Origin: Aphrophora alni
Lineage: Eukaryota > Arthropoda > Insecta > Hemiptera > Aphrophoridae
Reading direction: 5' to 3'
Length of the DNA stretch: 64,000 nucleotides
NCBI GenBank assembly: GCA_963513935.1
Contig: OY740774.1
Coordinates: forward strand, 28,911,949-28,975,948
The position numbers were made by a program, and so were the translations under genes. The notes beneath the pieces were generated by a model. That model was given only the letters and a program-made list of their open reading frames with translations, did not search any database and was not told where the DNA came from. Positions 11,129 through 24,675 of this stretch are shown here, piece by piece. Within the stretch, counting starts at the first letter, position 1; each line of letters starts with the position of its first letter.

Positions 11129-11290
11129 ATACAATAATATTTCAAGTGAAAAATATACGAACTAGACTGGGAATCGAACCCAGGACATTTAAGATAGCTC
11201 ATTTGGTAGACCATTGACGCGTAAAGTCAAAGGTCCTAGGTTCGATTCCCAGTCTAGGTCCTATATTTTTCACTTGAAATATTATTGTAT
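11129..11290 (+). repeat. Palindrome built on a tRNA-like (SINE-type) sequence
   Basis: Arms 11129-11190 and 11229-11290 are inverted copies (~60 bp, few mismatches) with a 38-bp loop. On the + strand the loop plus right arm resembles a tRNA. There is an A-box-like TAGCTCATTTGGTAGACCA (11195-11213), a perfect 5-bp anticodon stem TTGAC/GTCAA around a 7-nt loop GCGTAAA, and a B-box GGTTCGATTCC (11239-11249) inside a 4/5-paired T arm. The acceptor and D stems do not pair and position 33 is C, so it is not a functional tRNA. It is best read as a tRNA-derived SINE fragment whose 3' half was copied in inverse orientation, giving a second, opposite-facing B-box. Confidence 0.6.
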
Positions 11291-11299
11291 TTTCAATAC

Positions 11300-13950
11300 C
11301 TGCTAGTAAAATTGTAATAACGGAAAAATTAATAAAAAAATTAAAAATTAATAATCACATAAGTTTTCAACGCGGAGCTAACTTTTTCATCAAAAAATCA
11401 TAATTTCATAACTATTATTAACTTTTTTATGATTAAGAAATAAGGTATGTAGAACATGATTAAAAATAAAAATCGCAAATACTTGTAACTGTCTTTATAA
11501 ATAATGACCCTTGTACGTATAGAAATTTGTTTAATTTAATTGTAAAAACTTTCTTTTTATCTAACAATTAACTGAGTAGACCTCTCAACTTTCCACCATT
11601 TTTATTCTCTTTGTAAGTTTTAATGAACAAATGATGTCTTTATAATCAGTTTTTCGTATGAGTTATTTACAGTGATAATAAAAAATAATAAAATAATTAA
11701 ACTGTACTATTTTCCTATTTAAATAGTCAATTTAATATTTCGTTCACCTCCAAAGAGGGACACATTTTTGAGCAACTAAAATATAGCTAAGAACTAATTT
11801 AAACAATAATATCCCCCCTCCAAATCAAAACTGTTTAGTCTCATTTTACTTGACTATATGTCAAAGCGCACTTAAGATGCTATCTTATAACATTCTTTTT
11901 AAAAATATATTTTAAAAACATAACTTTCTTTCCTATTTTTTTCCCTTTTATTTTGTGCCCCAAGGGACAAAATTACGAACAAATTCAACTCAGTGTGTCC
12001 ATTCGAAACATTATTGTAGGACACGTCCACAACAAATAGCTGAACATTTTAAGAGTCTCACCATATTAGAACAAAATTTTATGCGTAACCTTAAAGTGTA
12101 TGTTCTTATATTTACGACCTTGAACTACCTAGAATCTTGTTAAGGTCATCACTACAACGTCACGTATCATTTCAATTACAACCTCTGTTTTTGGCTCTTA
12201 GCTTGGTTGATTAAGTTTTAAAACCACCCCTCTAAGTTCTCTTCCTCCCCTTCTTCGTCCCAGTAACAAGGGTTTATCTCTGTCCCACATCTCACGTCCC
12301 TAGAGGTTATCATTTTAAGAGGAGAGAATTTAATTAAGAGTCCTACAGGGTATCATTCTCTTATCTCCAATGATCCAGACCATAGCGGTTGGTGTGAGGT
12401 TAAATCAACATTCCACTAAGGCTTTTTTTTTTTTATCAAATAGTGTTTTTATATATGTGTATTATTTCTGACGTATATGCATTAAACGAATACATATAAA
12501 AACAAATACATACAAACAAAATATATTTATATATATTCGTCACTTGCGTTAGTATAATAAACTTTAAAAAATAGTTACGATATTTTTATAACCTTTAAAC
12601 TGGACATTAAAAGCTCTTAATCAATTGTATTTAAATAACGTGGTTTTTGTTTGTTTTACAAATCTCCGATTAGTATCTAACTGTTTATGCGAACGTTAAA
12701 GAATAATTCAAATTTATATAAAAAGCACGCTGAAAAAAAACAACCCATTTGTTGATAGATTTGTTCAGATCACAGGAAGAAAACATTTCTGAAAAATCGT
12801 ATCCATCTGTCGCTTTTTTTAAAAGTTACACATTTTTTATTTTTCAGTATCCATAAACGCGACAATCGGCAAGCGTCTGATTGACAAAAGTTGAATATTT
12901 GAAACTGATATATTGACGGCCTTAGAGTGACAGCCAGTGAATGCAGATCTCTTCACACAGTCCCGGGTAATTAATTATATAATACAGCGTGATAACTAGG
13001 AATGTCTTAATATTTAGATACGTGGAAGCAACAGCCAAAATTCGACGTATGAGTTGAAGCGTGATTTTGGAACGAGATTATTTTGTAATCGGGTCTTAAA
13101 GTCCTAGAGTCTCTCATACTACGACTAGTGCTTAGATCTAAGTTACTACGTATTGCTTAGTTTTAGTCTCGTAACAGCTGGCTTAGTGCCCGGACTTGTA
13201 TGTGGCAGATTTCCGTTCTCAGTGTAATATTACATGGTTCATCTTTGCTATCTAGCTTTAGAAAAGTATCAATTCACAAACTATTGTAATTAACACAAAA
13301 TGGCGGCTCATCAGTTTAGTAAACTGGTATTATTTTTACTCTGCTTACCTCTAATCTTCTTTTAAACCAATCAATTATTTGCAATTTTTTTATATTTAAA
13401 ATTAGTAAAACCAAATTTGACTTAAATCCGAATAAAATTCCTGTTGTTATATTCCGTTGTTAGTTGGCCCTCTGCGCTTAAATTTAGTAAGGGTGCACTA
13501 TTACGCATATAAAGAAAATCGTGTTCATATATCGCCTAAAAATGATAACCATAACAGGTTTACAAATATTAGAAAACTCTTTAAAAAATGCTAAACAATA
13601 GTTATTCTTTGAAATTTCACGTAGGTTTTTGTGGTAACCCAATATTTTTATACATACATTTAATACACACAGTCAGTACATTTCGTACATTGCTAATTTT
13701 GAAATTATCAGTAAATTGTTTTAACCAACAAATTTGCCTAAACTAGGGTTCTTTATGCCAACTAAAGTGCGACCGTTAGAGCTGTAATAATACGTATTCA
13801 ATTGTATAAGAAAACAACGATAAGACGATTAGAAATCGGCACCGCGTCTTTGTACAGTCTGTAGTGCAACTGAGCCTAGTTTAGCAGATTCGTTCCTCCA
13901 AGGAGTTTTAATAATCTAGTAGACGTCACGTTAGAGGTCAGCAGGATAAT
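11300..13950. other. Intronic AT-rich sequence, no gene recognised
   Basis: Only short ORFs (62 codons or fewer) without motifs. I see nothing that can be supported. Confidence 0.5.
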
Positions 13951-13979
13951 AAACTCAAAACAGTTTTAGCCTCCACAAA

Positions 13980-14560
13980 GTTTGTAGTTTCTGTAGTTTT
14001 CCTCTATCTTTTGTAAGTGTATCGTAAGACCCAGTACGCTCTTAATAGACGCATAATTTGTCTATGGTTTCCCTTACTTAGATCCTTTGAGGCACCACAG
14101 AATCTTATGTCTTCCATTCGTAATTTACTGTGAGCATGCGCTGCAAGACTATCTTTGTTGTTGTTTAAAGTCCTAAACCTGTTGAAGTAATACCGTGCCT
14201 TCTTACACAATCAGCTTCTATTCTTCACTGGATGAATATTCTCATCTTCTCTCCAGCCTCTAATTTTCATAGTGTTTATTGTAGGTCTGCACTCTCTTCT
14301 TGTGTGTGGTGCAGCATTTCTTTCTACTTTTGAAGAATTCTGTGCATCTAGTTTTGTGATTATCGTTCAACATCTACAGATACTTCATTCTTTCCACTTT
14401 CACATATCGAATTATATTTTAATCTCCAATTGTAAGTATATTGGAGATTTTCAATTCATCAACTTCTCTTACGATTCTCTGCTTTATAATGGGTCGCTCA
14501 AATATTACATGAGTATTGATTACAGGATCCAAGTCTCCAACAAAGGTTACAACTGATTGC
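13980..14560 (-). other. Unclassified segment of more balanced base composition with broken open frames
   Basis: This segment is less AT-rich than its surroundings. Its minus strand has a 68-codon frame (14004-14210) rich in K and R (KARYYFNRFR, SKLRMEDIRF). In-frame-like sequence (PHTRRECRPTIN, TMKIRGWREDENIHPVK) continues upstream past a stop. It reads like the decayed coding sequence of a transposable element, but I do not recognise the family. Confidence 0.3.
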
Positions 14561-15255
14561 ACGAGTATTTTGTATATTTTAAATTCTTGTAAGTTGATTC
14601 CTAAACAACTACTTACTTGAACGATTCCACTATATACAATTTATATGTATTGAAATAAATGTATTAAGTGTAACAAAGTTTGAAATTTTCAATTACCATC
14701 AGTCATGCTACATGTAATCAAATTTAAACAGTTTCACATTTTGCAAAGTTAAACTACTGTTTCCTTCTTATACTGCGCAACTATAAACGACTTTTAAAAC
14801 TATAAAGTTGATAAGTATCGAATAAACTTTTTTATTGCCACTTTTATAAGCCAATCTATAAAACTACCATTTGCAAGTGAACTTGTTCATCAGTATTTTC
14901 AACTCGATAAGTCGTCTCCACTCAATCTAGCGGATGTGTTGTATAAAATTGCAACTTTAAAAGTTCCATCACTTAGAACTTGGCGAGTGTTTATTTGCTG
15001 ACACTTGCAGAGTCATACAATAGCTGCACTTTTTACTACATAAAGACCAACTTCTATGAAGATGACCTCATTTACTGAGTTATTGCAAGGTTGAGAAGAT
15101 CTACTTTTATAAAGTCTGCATCGTCTTTATTTATGTTTTCCATCTCGAATGTTAATAAAGGAAAATATCCAGATGTTGCATTTATTATGGTACAAAAACT
15201 TAGTACACTTGTGTTTCATTCTCTTTTACTTTTTATTTTTTTCAACAGATGGAGT

Positions 15256-15272
15256 GTAGGTTAGGTTAGGTT
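15256..15272. repeat. Short interstitial TTAGG-type run
   Basis: About three units of TTAGG. This is the usual insect telomere motif, but runs this short are common in insect genomes by chance or replication slippage. Confidence 0.6.
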
Positions 15273-15879
15273 GGTATGTATAGTTAAGTGATGGGTCAGA
15301 AAATCAATGTCGACTTATTCGCGCTTATACGAGTTTAAAGTTTACCAGAGCGTTTTTAAACAAAGCCTTGTATATAAATAACAGTATGGATTGTTTCCTG
15401 AAGTAAAGTTATTTATAGATTCAACGCAGTAAAAAAAACTGGCGTAATAAAGTTCAAAGTCCTAAGCGTATACTAGACGGCTTTTTCAATGAAATAAAAT
15501 GTAATCAACATATAGATTTCCCGTCATCGTTTTTCTAGCTTTCGCAACCAGAATTCGCTGTCAATCGTACCTTTCATCTTTAAATTTTGATGCTGGATCA
15601 AAACCGTAACTTTATAATACATTTTTTTGGGATGTGTTGATGAAGACTTAATGTTCGCTTCAACTTATATTGTTTTAATGCGTGAGGCAGTAAAAAAGTT
15701 TGTGAACTGGTTAAATATTAATACCATCATAGTACTTATCAAGTTCATCATGTCATATAATAATAACCTTGAAACAATGCCCTAGGGATGGTTTTTTGGG
15801 CTTTGTAGGAAATGTTATATTGTATTGGTACTTCAAGAGGTCTACCCCATCCCCACCCCACTGTGGAAACAGTTTCGGT

Positions 15880-16400
15880 TAGTACTTACGGGCCTTACTT
15901 TTTTGTATATATTAAAAAGTCTCTACTCGCTTCGCTTTTTCCAATACTCCCCCTCAAACTTGTACACATGTGAAGGATCTTCTAGACTTACTACGATTCT
16001 ACATAATGTAGAATATAGCTGAATAAAATTACTATACCAATCACATTTCATTGGGTTTCAGGGTTCGAAATTACACATTTGACAACTTCACTTTTTATCA
16101 TCGTAGAGGGCATTACATGCAGAATTGCGCTCTGCAATTATTTATCCAACTTAGTGTTAAATAACAGACGAGATAACAAAAATCTGTTTTTAAATGGTGA
16201 GATTTTGAGATTATTAATTCAATGTGTTCTGAATATTAATAGCGTTCTATACGGGCAAACTAAAGTTCCCAATACCACATATCACGTACAGACGACAACG
16301 CGTGAACGCCATGTCGTAAATTTTTATTTTATTTTTTCTAAAACCATGAAGAGGGAAGATCTAAATTTGGAGGTAGACATGTTTTGTAATTACCAAACTT
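15880..16400. repeat. Dispersed repeat copy related to 62080-62600
   Basis: Shared landmarks in the same order link the two regions: 'ctactcgcttcgct', 'cattacatgcagaattg' followed by 'tctgcaa', and 'ccatgaag/aacg-gaagatc'. Divergence is high between landmarks. No coding domain is recognised; the 121-codon frame at 16079-16444 has no motif and is probably fortuitous. Confidence 0.35.
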
Positions 16401-17324
16401 ATATTTCGTATATTGTTGAAGTAAACAGCTTAGGGTCGTTGTAGCTAAACAATATCGGAAATATATTTTTATTTTGTATGAATAATGTTTTTCCAATCAT
16501 AACTGTTAATAATTTAGAATTACCCAAAACTGTTCAAATTAATGGTTTCTTTCTATATATCTGTTTATAGATTGTTTACAGATTCAATGTAATGAAAAAA
16601 AATCCTGTTGCATAAGCTCGTGAAGGGTCTCCACTTTTCAATCGAGGATACGTGTGATCCCATCTTCGTTTAGACTTCGATACTCGAATTGTAGCTTCCC
16701 ACTTTTATTTTGATGAAGGGTCAACACCATAACTTTTCAGCACTAAATCGCTAGCGTTATCAAACATATATTCAACTTGTATAAAGACAATTGTTTATGA
16801 GTTAAACATAGCTGATGGTACAGGATGACCTAATATTACCAACGTCAACATTTTGTAATATGAATGTAATTAGTTTATAAATAAATACACGTTTTATTAT
16901 TACTAGCGTTGTTCACAACGTCCCCAGATATTTGCCCTAATTATTTATAGAGACAAAGTCCAGGAATTGTGTTCTGTAAAATCATAAATTGTAATTATAA
17001 TCTATCAGAGGAAAAACCTGGAATGTTGACTTAAATTCCATTCCTGTGGGGTTTCTCATCTAAAACTGTTTTTATTTATCATTTTTTACTGGATCACAAA
17101 TATTAGGGTAAGTCATGTACAGTAATGTGTTCAAAATTCGATTCCGTTTTTGTAAAAATATTCGTTAATGTCATCTGAGTAAAACGTGTTTTTTTTTCCT
17201 TTTTAACATTATGTCTGTCTATCGTCTTTGCACCTACAGTGTACAGACATACAGAGAGATCAACCGATTTTGATTAGTAGTATATAGACACGCGTCACTT
17301 TTTTGCTGTAAGGCAACCTTTTTA

Positions 17325-17600
17325 ACAATGTACAAAATTTTTGACTACAAAATTCCTCATTCCTCATTTTTCTCAAGTCTTATTTAAATTGTTAACAGGA
17401 GTAAAAAAAATTTTCTCTCTTTTTTTTTTTTTTTTACTGCTGTAATCAAAATAAAAAAATAAAACTGGTGACATGGAATTTTATTATTAGAGTAAATTGA
17501 TTGGAAGTGTTCCTAAGTGTTTATTGTTGAGTATTTATAATAGACTAGGACTAACCTTATGAATTCGATCGAAATTTAATAAATTGTTAGTTTCATTGAT
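17325..17600 (-). repeat. Dispersed repeat family D, partial copy
   Basis: It matches the minus-sense copies at 19085 and 22195: 'aattgttaacaggagtaa', then 'ggaattttattattagagtaaa', then 'ggaagtgtt'. A poly-T run at 17420-17437 interrupts the alignment. The family is described in the findings. Confidence 0.55.
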
Positions 17601-18023
17601 GTAAAACCTAAAAAGAGAATCTGTCCTCATTGGGGGAGCTAATGGGGAATTTTTTTTACCCATCAAGTGACTTATCATTTTAAATGGAATTTTCAGAGGG
17701 AACCGATGACGTATAGAATACGTCTATACAATTTATTTAATATAATTAATTTTTATTTTGGTCGTAGTGCTTTCTTTCATGTTGGGATAATTCATTATTT
17801 CAACCAAAGTAGCCATGGGGACTTATTCTACACCTCATAATTTTCCTCTTAAAATTATATATCACAGGATGGGTAAAAAAAAATTACTTATTGGTTCCCT
17901 CTTTCAAAAATTGGGGTCTGTTTGCTAAAATAGGAAAAATACATAAAAGTGTGTTCATTTAGTTAATAACTGGGTATGTAACAGAAGAAGTCCGCTACTC
18001 ATACTGTGACAACTAGAAGGTTT

Positions 18024-18040
18024 CCTAACCTAACCTAACC
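18024..18040. repeat. Short CCTAA run
   Basis: Just over three perfect CCTAA units, a short interstitial match to the insect telomere motif. Its strand orientation is opposite to the run at 15256. Confidence 0.6.
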
Positions 18041-19084
18041 AACTTTATTCATTATATATGAATAGGCTTTATTGTTCTGGATCCCAATATAAATTGATGT
18101 CCTTCCAGATGGTGTCAAACAGATTATCTTCATCCTTGTTTCTACGGCGCCACATGGATTCACATAACTAGGAATCTAAGAAATCTCGATTTGAGAAAAA
18201 TAATCAACCGATTTCTCTACTCATTTAAAAATGACGGTTATTTAAACTGTTTGACGTCAAATATCTCGAAATCCGTTAATTTTACATAATATACACGAAA
18301 AACAAAATATTTTCCTTTTTAAACCAAATGTTGATTTTTATTATTTCCCTAGCTTAAAGGATATCTGAGATATCGACAAAAAACTGAAAACGTTATTTCT
18401 TGGTATTTATTGACAACACCCAAGATTAGCCATGAACGTATTGCGTTATTGAATTGTTACTACTACTGACTCTATAGTGTTCTTTAGTTTCATTTCAAGT
18501 AAGTTTATTAGACATATTTCACTACATCATGGCAGGTAATCATAACTACCAATTTACTAACTCAGATATTGTAAATTATTCACCTATGTAAGGTTTTATA
18601 AATCGCAATAGTTTGAAGGTTAATGTCTGTCATTTGGTGTTTAAAAAAAAATTATTGAGAATTCGAGTCGAAATTGATATACACATTTTTTGCAACTGTT
18701 TACCAGTATACCAAAAATCAAAACTTTATCTCATTTAGTTTTATAATAGCGGCCGCTTACACCCCCCCCCAAATATAAATAGGTATTCAATATTAAATTT
18801 TTATTCTGTGACTATTTCTATAATTTAATCAGATAAATTTTTATTCTTATGTTGTGATAAACATGTAGCATGAAAAATGTGTATACCAAATTTCAACTGG
18901 AAATCATAGTAACTTCAAAAGTTATAATTTTTTTTTTAACACTAAATAGTCGACAGATGGAAAACGATTTCTGTATAACGTTTTGAAATAACTTTATCTG
19001 AATTCGTTAACTTGTCTTGTAAACAGCTCGATTCTTTTCATATTTATTCTTATACAATCTTTCTCTTAATACAAATACAATTCT

Positions 19085-19450
19085 TGCGCAAGAACTATTT
19101 TAATTCAATTCCCTTCAGAAATGTATTTAAATTTACATCTGTTGTATCTAATGTATTTATTACTACAGCTGATGAATGCAGATTTTCTTGAAATATTCAT
19201 CAACTTCTTTAACAATGTGCCAACTTTCTGACAACAAAATTCCCTCATTTTGTGAAGCTTTATTTGAATTGTTAACAGGAATAAAACATTTGTTTTACTG
19301 GTGTAATGAAAATAACAAATAAAACTGCCTGTCTGGAATTTGATTATTAGAGTTGAAGGACTGGGAATGTTTATCACATGGATTATGCAGTATTTAATAA
19401 ACCGGGAGGATTAAAACGATCTTTATTAAATTTGTTAGTTTTAATGATAA
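19085..19450 (-). repeat. Dispersed repeat family D, near-complete copy
   Basis: Landmarks in order: 'aattcaattcccttcaga', 'ctacagctgatgaatgcaga', 'tttaacaatgtgccaact', 'caaaattccctcatttt', 'gaattgttaacaggaata', and then 'aatttgattattagagt' with 'tatttaataaacc'. The copy at 22195 shares all of these. The plus-sense copies at 33.6, 37.0, 40.8 and 41.2 kb carry the reverse complement. No ORF is conserved between copies, so this is probably a non-autonomous element or a non-coding part of a larger one. Confidence 0.75.
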
Positions 19451-19854
19451 ATGTGAATCTTTGAACAGTTCATTTTATCCTGATCTGTATGTATATCTAT
19501 AATAGCTGTTAAATTATTTGTACTTTATACAAAGGTTGAGATCAACAAACAAACAGATCCCAAAATAACAAAACGTGGAATTTCATTTCCTTCACATCGG
19601 CGCATCAGCGACGTGTCAAGTATTTCTTAAATTCTAAAAACGCACATTTATTAAAGATTAACTTTCAGAATAAAATTCTAATCTACAAGTTTCATTTTTT
19701 CCCTCATGATGATAATAATACTAAAGCTTTATTGACATTCCCCGAAGAACAAAAATCTCTCCTTTTATAAATAAATATGGAGCTTGACTTAACGAGATGC
19801 GAGAGGCGATTAACTTCTTGATCATCATCGCCTTATAAAAAATGGAGAAAAAAA

Positions 19855-20033
<179 letters not shown>

Positions 20034-20519
20034 AAATAAAAAGGTAAATATCAATCGCTATGAGCTTAAACTCAACAAATTTCGGCGAAGATATTTCTGT
20101 ACGTCATTAGTTAAAGCTGAATGTTGAAATAAATTTAAAGAATTCAAATTTAAAATGTTTCAGGTACCTGGAGAAGCAAAAATCACGTTAAAAACAATAC
20201 AGAGTGATTTCGAACTACGTATCAAAATTTAAGAATAACTATCTATCCTTTGATCAAAACAAGTAAAAATGTTCCTATGAACATATAGCCTAAAATGCTT
20301 AGCCATTTTGTGTTTTTTACAAAAAAGTTATATTTTGGAAAATTATTTATCAAGTCCAAATTTTATATACACTTTTTTATCTCATTATCTTATCTACTTT
20401 ATTTCCATAGATTTTGTTTGTTTGTAAAAGAACAAAATAGCCGACGAAGCGTTTCTTAAACTATGTTGTTTTTATCCCTAAATTCATCTCAAAATATTGC
20501 TATGTAATTTTAAATTAGT

Positions 20520-20770
20520 CTGTATAACAACACAGATGAAAGCTGACAAACTCTGAAATAAAATGTTGTTAAGATTTGCTAACGTCAAGCCAATTGAGAA
20601 ATGTGCAATTAATTTTGTGTCGGAATTATTCTTTGACCAAACAAACTTTTAATTACTTCCGCACTTGGAGACAAAAGGAGAAGTAGAAATGAATTTGTGA
20701 AAATAGGTTAGGATGTTTTAAAGCACTACAGTGTAAATAAAATATAGATGGTTGTAATTATGTTTAACAT
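20520..20770 (+). repeat. Dispersed repeat family Z copy
   Basis: It shares with 25230-25505 the words 'gaagtagaaatgaatttgtgaaa', 'aggttaggat/aagatt', 'ttctttgac-aaacaaactttta' and 'ttgctaacgtcaag'. An inverted copy lies at 34880-35125 ('ctaatctaatttcacaatgtca', 'tttgtcagctttgatttgtg'). No coding content is recognised. Confidence 0.6.
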
Positions 20771-21904
20771 TCTTATAACTAATAAATATTTATGGTGTCA
20801 TTTTAAATTTTCATTTATTATAATTTAAATTTTTGACATAACTTTATTCTAATTAAAAATAAAGTATTTAGTTTATCGATCATATTCTTCCAATAAAATA
20901 TGTTTAGTTGTGTAAGAATATAAGGTTAACATTGAAAATAATAAAACCTCATTTGGCGGTTTACTTTAATAGTAAAGGCATTTTAATAATTTTAAATTGC
21001 CATATGTTTGTTAATATATACAATAGAGTAGTTAACACAATCCTAGTAATATTTTTTTTAAACAATTTATTTTTATATTCAAGTTTAACGACGACAAACA
21101 GTTAACGATTATTCCCGTAAAATAAATTTTTAAAACTGATGGATTTATTTTTCAGTAGTTTAAAACATTGTAAAAGAAAAGGTAATGAATAGAAGAAAAA
21201 ATCTAAATAACATCAGCAAATGAAATAACTGTATTATGTACGTCGCTACTGGAATGTCTTTGGAATATAATTAAATTGAAATAGTTATTTTACAACAATA
21301 GTAATTGTAATACATAAAATTTATAGAAAAGAGAAATAATTTAAAGTAGATATAAATATGAAAAGGATGAATCTGTAAAATGTATTACAAGACAAACTCA
21401 ACGAATTTACACAAAGATATTTCAGGACTTCATAAATAATTCAAGCATTGAAATTCATTTAAAGATTTCAAATATAAAAGAGTTTAGGTATTTTCTTAAT
21501 TTAGTGATTTCCCTTAAACAGTTTATTCAACTGTTTTACATATTTTTTATTATAAACATAAAAAAAAAAAAATTATTGTATATTTCAATTTATATATATA
21601 TTTATAATTTCATAAATTAAAATAATACCGTACTTATTATTAGTTGCAATTAATTATAATCGTAATTTAATTACCCCCCCCCCTAAATTGGACAAATATA
21701 ATTACGTTTTTAGAGATTGCAAAATAATCTCGTTTTGTTATTTCAAAGTTATTGTACCATGTTTGTTTATTCATATTATTGGTGTAGTGTATTCTGATTT
21801 TTTTTCGGGGTTTACAGGTTGGCTTAGTTCATTAGCTCTTTGTTCTTACTTTTAAGTTACTATTATTATTTTCCAACATAGTTACGTCCTTTCTTTCTAT
21901 GGTT

Positions 21905-21960
21905 TATCAATTGATAACGAGAGTTGATACATACTCTCGAAAGGTCGAATGTTATTTACA
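21905..21960 (+). repeat. Family C hairpin, solitary copy
   Basis: TTGATAACGAGAGTTGATAC is followed by ATACTCTCGAAAGGTCGAAT. The arms CGAGAGT/ACTCTCG form a 7-bp stem between TTGATAA and GAAA, the same arrangement as the termini of the element at 62674-63379. 'cacacaaaatgatgg' follows, as it does there. Confidence 0.6.
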
Positions 21961-22194
21961 CACAAAATGATGGAAAATTTCCAAATAAACTATATCAATT
22001 ACAGTTTCCCTTTATCGCAATGCAATTTAAATCTCTCAAAAAAATTGATATATTATAAATAATGTATTGTAACTTCTGAGATAAATATTGTATAAAACAC
22101 AAGTTATTTTTTTTATTTTATTTTTTTTATTTATTTATTTTTTTAATAAAAGAGGTTTTATTGGGGAAATAATTCAATAAATAAATGCTCTTAG

Positions 22195-22560
22195 ATTTCA
22201 ATTTTTTAAATGCATTACAAAGCTTGAATTAGTTGTTCGCTTAATGTTGTTGAACAACTTTATCGGAAATGTATTAATTGATTTATAACTACAGCTGATG
22301 AATGCAGATTTTTTTGAAATACCATCAACTTGTTTAACAATGTGCCCACTTTCTGTCAACAAAATTCCCTCGTTTTCGGAAGCCTTACTTGAATTGTTAA
22401 CGGGGGTAATAAACATTTGTTTTACTCCACTGGAATTTTATAATTTGAGTAAGTGGTTTGGAAGTGTTTGAACTGTACATTGTTAATTATTTAATAAACC
22501 TTGTGGAAATTAACGATTTGGATGAAATTTAAGTATTTTTTTTAGTTTTTACGAGTAATA
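22195..22560 (-). repeat. Dispersed repeat family D, near-complete copy
   Basis: It carries 'ctacagctgatgaatgcaga', 'tttaacaatgtgcccacttt', 'caacaaaattccctcgtttt' and 'gaattgttaacggg' in the same order and sense as the copy at 19085, then 'gaattttataatttgag' and 'tatttaataaacc'. Confidence 0.75.
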
Positions 22561-22599
22561 TAAACATACAACATATATTATTTTATCGGCCAAACAAGA

Positions 22600-23600
22600 T
22601 AAGAAACCCTGGATGCTGTCGTAAAAGTGCTAATATCTCTTAATTCATAAGTATCGATTAATTTTTGGTCAAATGTGATCAAACCCGTGTCCCAAAGCGC
22701 ATGTATTCGAAAGTCAGAGATAGTTAATAATTTGGAAAAATTGAAATTAACCTGAATGGGATCAGGGTTCCTCTTATAGCCACGAACCGTAATTTCATTT
22801 TACTTAATGTATTGGATATAAAACTTCAAATTTTCATAGAAATGTTATTAAAAGTTAGACACCATTGTACAAAACTAGATATTTATATAAGACATCTTGT
22901 ATTTCTTATTTAATGAAATATAAATTTGAATACAACCAATATTTTGTTTAAGCAAGTATATTAAACGTTGTCATATAACAACACTTGAAAAACTGATGTA
23001 CATGTTTTAAAAAATATAAAGATAGGTTCTCTTAACTAAATTTTATTTTACATACATTTAAGCATCTAAAAAGGAAAAGAAAAAACCACCATCAATTCCG
23101 AACCTTAAATTGTTCAATCATAGAAACCAAAAATTGTTTACAAATTTGGAAAATTATGACTAACGATACATTACCTTTTGGGGAAATAGAATAACCTTCT
23201 GTCCTGTTATAAAAAAGTAAATATTACCTAACTGGTTAACTTAGTTACATATTATATATGATTTATATTAAATAATCTTTTAATAATTTACTTGAGACTT
23301 TTCGTATATTGTTTGCAGAACACTTTTGTTTTACATTACCAATATAATTTAATATGGAAAACAAATCAAACGTTTTGTCTATACAATTATTTACCTAGTT
23401 AAAATACATACTTCATTGACTAATTAAAGTTTAGTATTTAATATTAAATCAAGTTTGCATTTAATTGAGACACTTTGGTTTGCTTTACAATAAGGCCTAC
23501 AAATTAAAACGGCATTTGTTCAGTATAACTCTAAGAAACGATAAATCAAAACTCTAATAAACACCCATCAATTATAGGACTATCTCGGTGAATGTTAATA
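22600..23600. other. Intronic AT-rich sequence, no gene recognised
   Basis: No ORF or repeat recognised. Confidence 0.5.
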
Positions 23601-23689
23601 TAGATAGTAAGTAGCTAACAATGTGTCTAAGGCAGGTTGATTAAATATTTAATTAATATTCTATTTACAAAAATATAAAAATGAATCTC

Positions 23690-24675
23690 TAATGAGAAGT
23701 ATAAAAGTATAAACATATAAATGCATTGAATAACAACGTAAACAAGTGTATAATAATTAATAAAATACCTAAAATAAAAAGTATTGATACAAAGCATAGA
23801 AACTATTAAATAGAAAACATATACGACTAAAATTGATTATATTAATAATAAAATAGAAAATAGAAAATTTAAAAGTAACAAAATAAAAAAGACATTGGTT
23901 AACATATTCAACAAGAACAAAACGTAAACAAATGATATAAAGCGTAGAAATGAATGGAAAAAATGAAAGAAAAACACATTCATAAAAAACAATGTAGAGA
24001 AAATGAAAAAGTTTAAAAATTAAACATATTGAAGAATATAATAGTAAAATATATTACAAAAGTAGCACAAGTAGAAGGAATAATTTCCAAAGATATTGAA
24101 GAACATGCTAAAAAGACCAGAAAAGAAGCAGAAGGTAAACAATTTAATCAAATAAAAACAAGTACATCTAAGATTAAATTACCAATGCACAAAATTAATA
24201 CATAAAAATGAAAACTTAAAAAATACAAAAGTGTCGAATAACATAGTAAAGATGAAAATTAGATACGTAGCAAAGGAGATGGGAATGAACTGAATACAGA
24301 TAAAACCATTTACACCTAACATTTTACATTTACACCTAACAAAGCAGATAAAATAACAGACAATTTAAAAGGAAAAAAAAGTGCAAAAATACCAAGAAAC
24401 TTGTTAAAGAAAAGAATTAAAAAGTATTAGAAACAGATACATATTTAATAAACATTCTGCGAAGAAGGTATAATAGATGCTCAGAAAATTATAAAGTGGA
24501 TGAACGGAAATGCATCAACAACAGCACTTAGTACTTAGCAAGAGTTTCAAGTGTTGTTAATTATACATGGTAAAAACTCTAGTGTTATTATAACGCGAAA
24601 AGATAATGGATTAGGTACTTGTTTTGAAGACGTTAATACTCGTACACACTTATTAAATAGTAAATCATAACAAAT
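23690..24675 (+). other. A-rich, strand-asymmetric segment with a decayed plus-strand frame of unknown origin
   Basis: The plus strand is strongly enriched in A over T for about 900 bp, unlike the flanks. From about 24310 to 24669 one frame holds only a few stops and reads NKADKITDNLKGKKSAKIP, then RNLLKKRIKKY, then EEGIIDAQKIIKWMNGNAST, and finally ITRKDNGLGTCFEDVNTRTH. This has protein-like composition and could be a long-dead gene or a foreign insertion. I cannot name the family. A short direct duplication ('catttacacctaac') lies at about 24308-24341. Confidence 0.3.

Noticed and set aside
11195..11257. A functional tRNA gene with anticodon GTA
   Set aside because: Acceptor and D stems do not pair and position 33 is not T; the inverted-copy context fits a SINE-type derivative.
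16079..16444. A 121-codon ORF as a possible gene
   Set aside because: No motif, no splice context, and it overlaps a dispersed-repeat copy; its length is within chance for AT-rich sequence with few stops.
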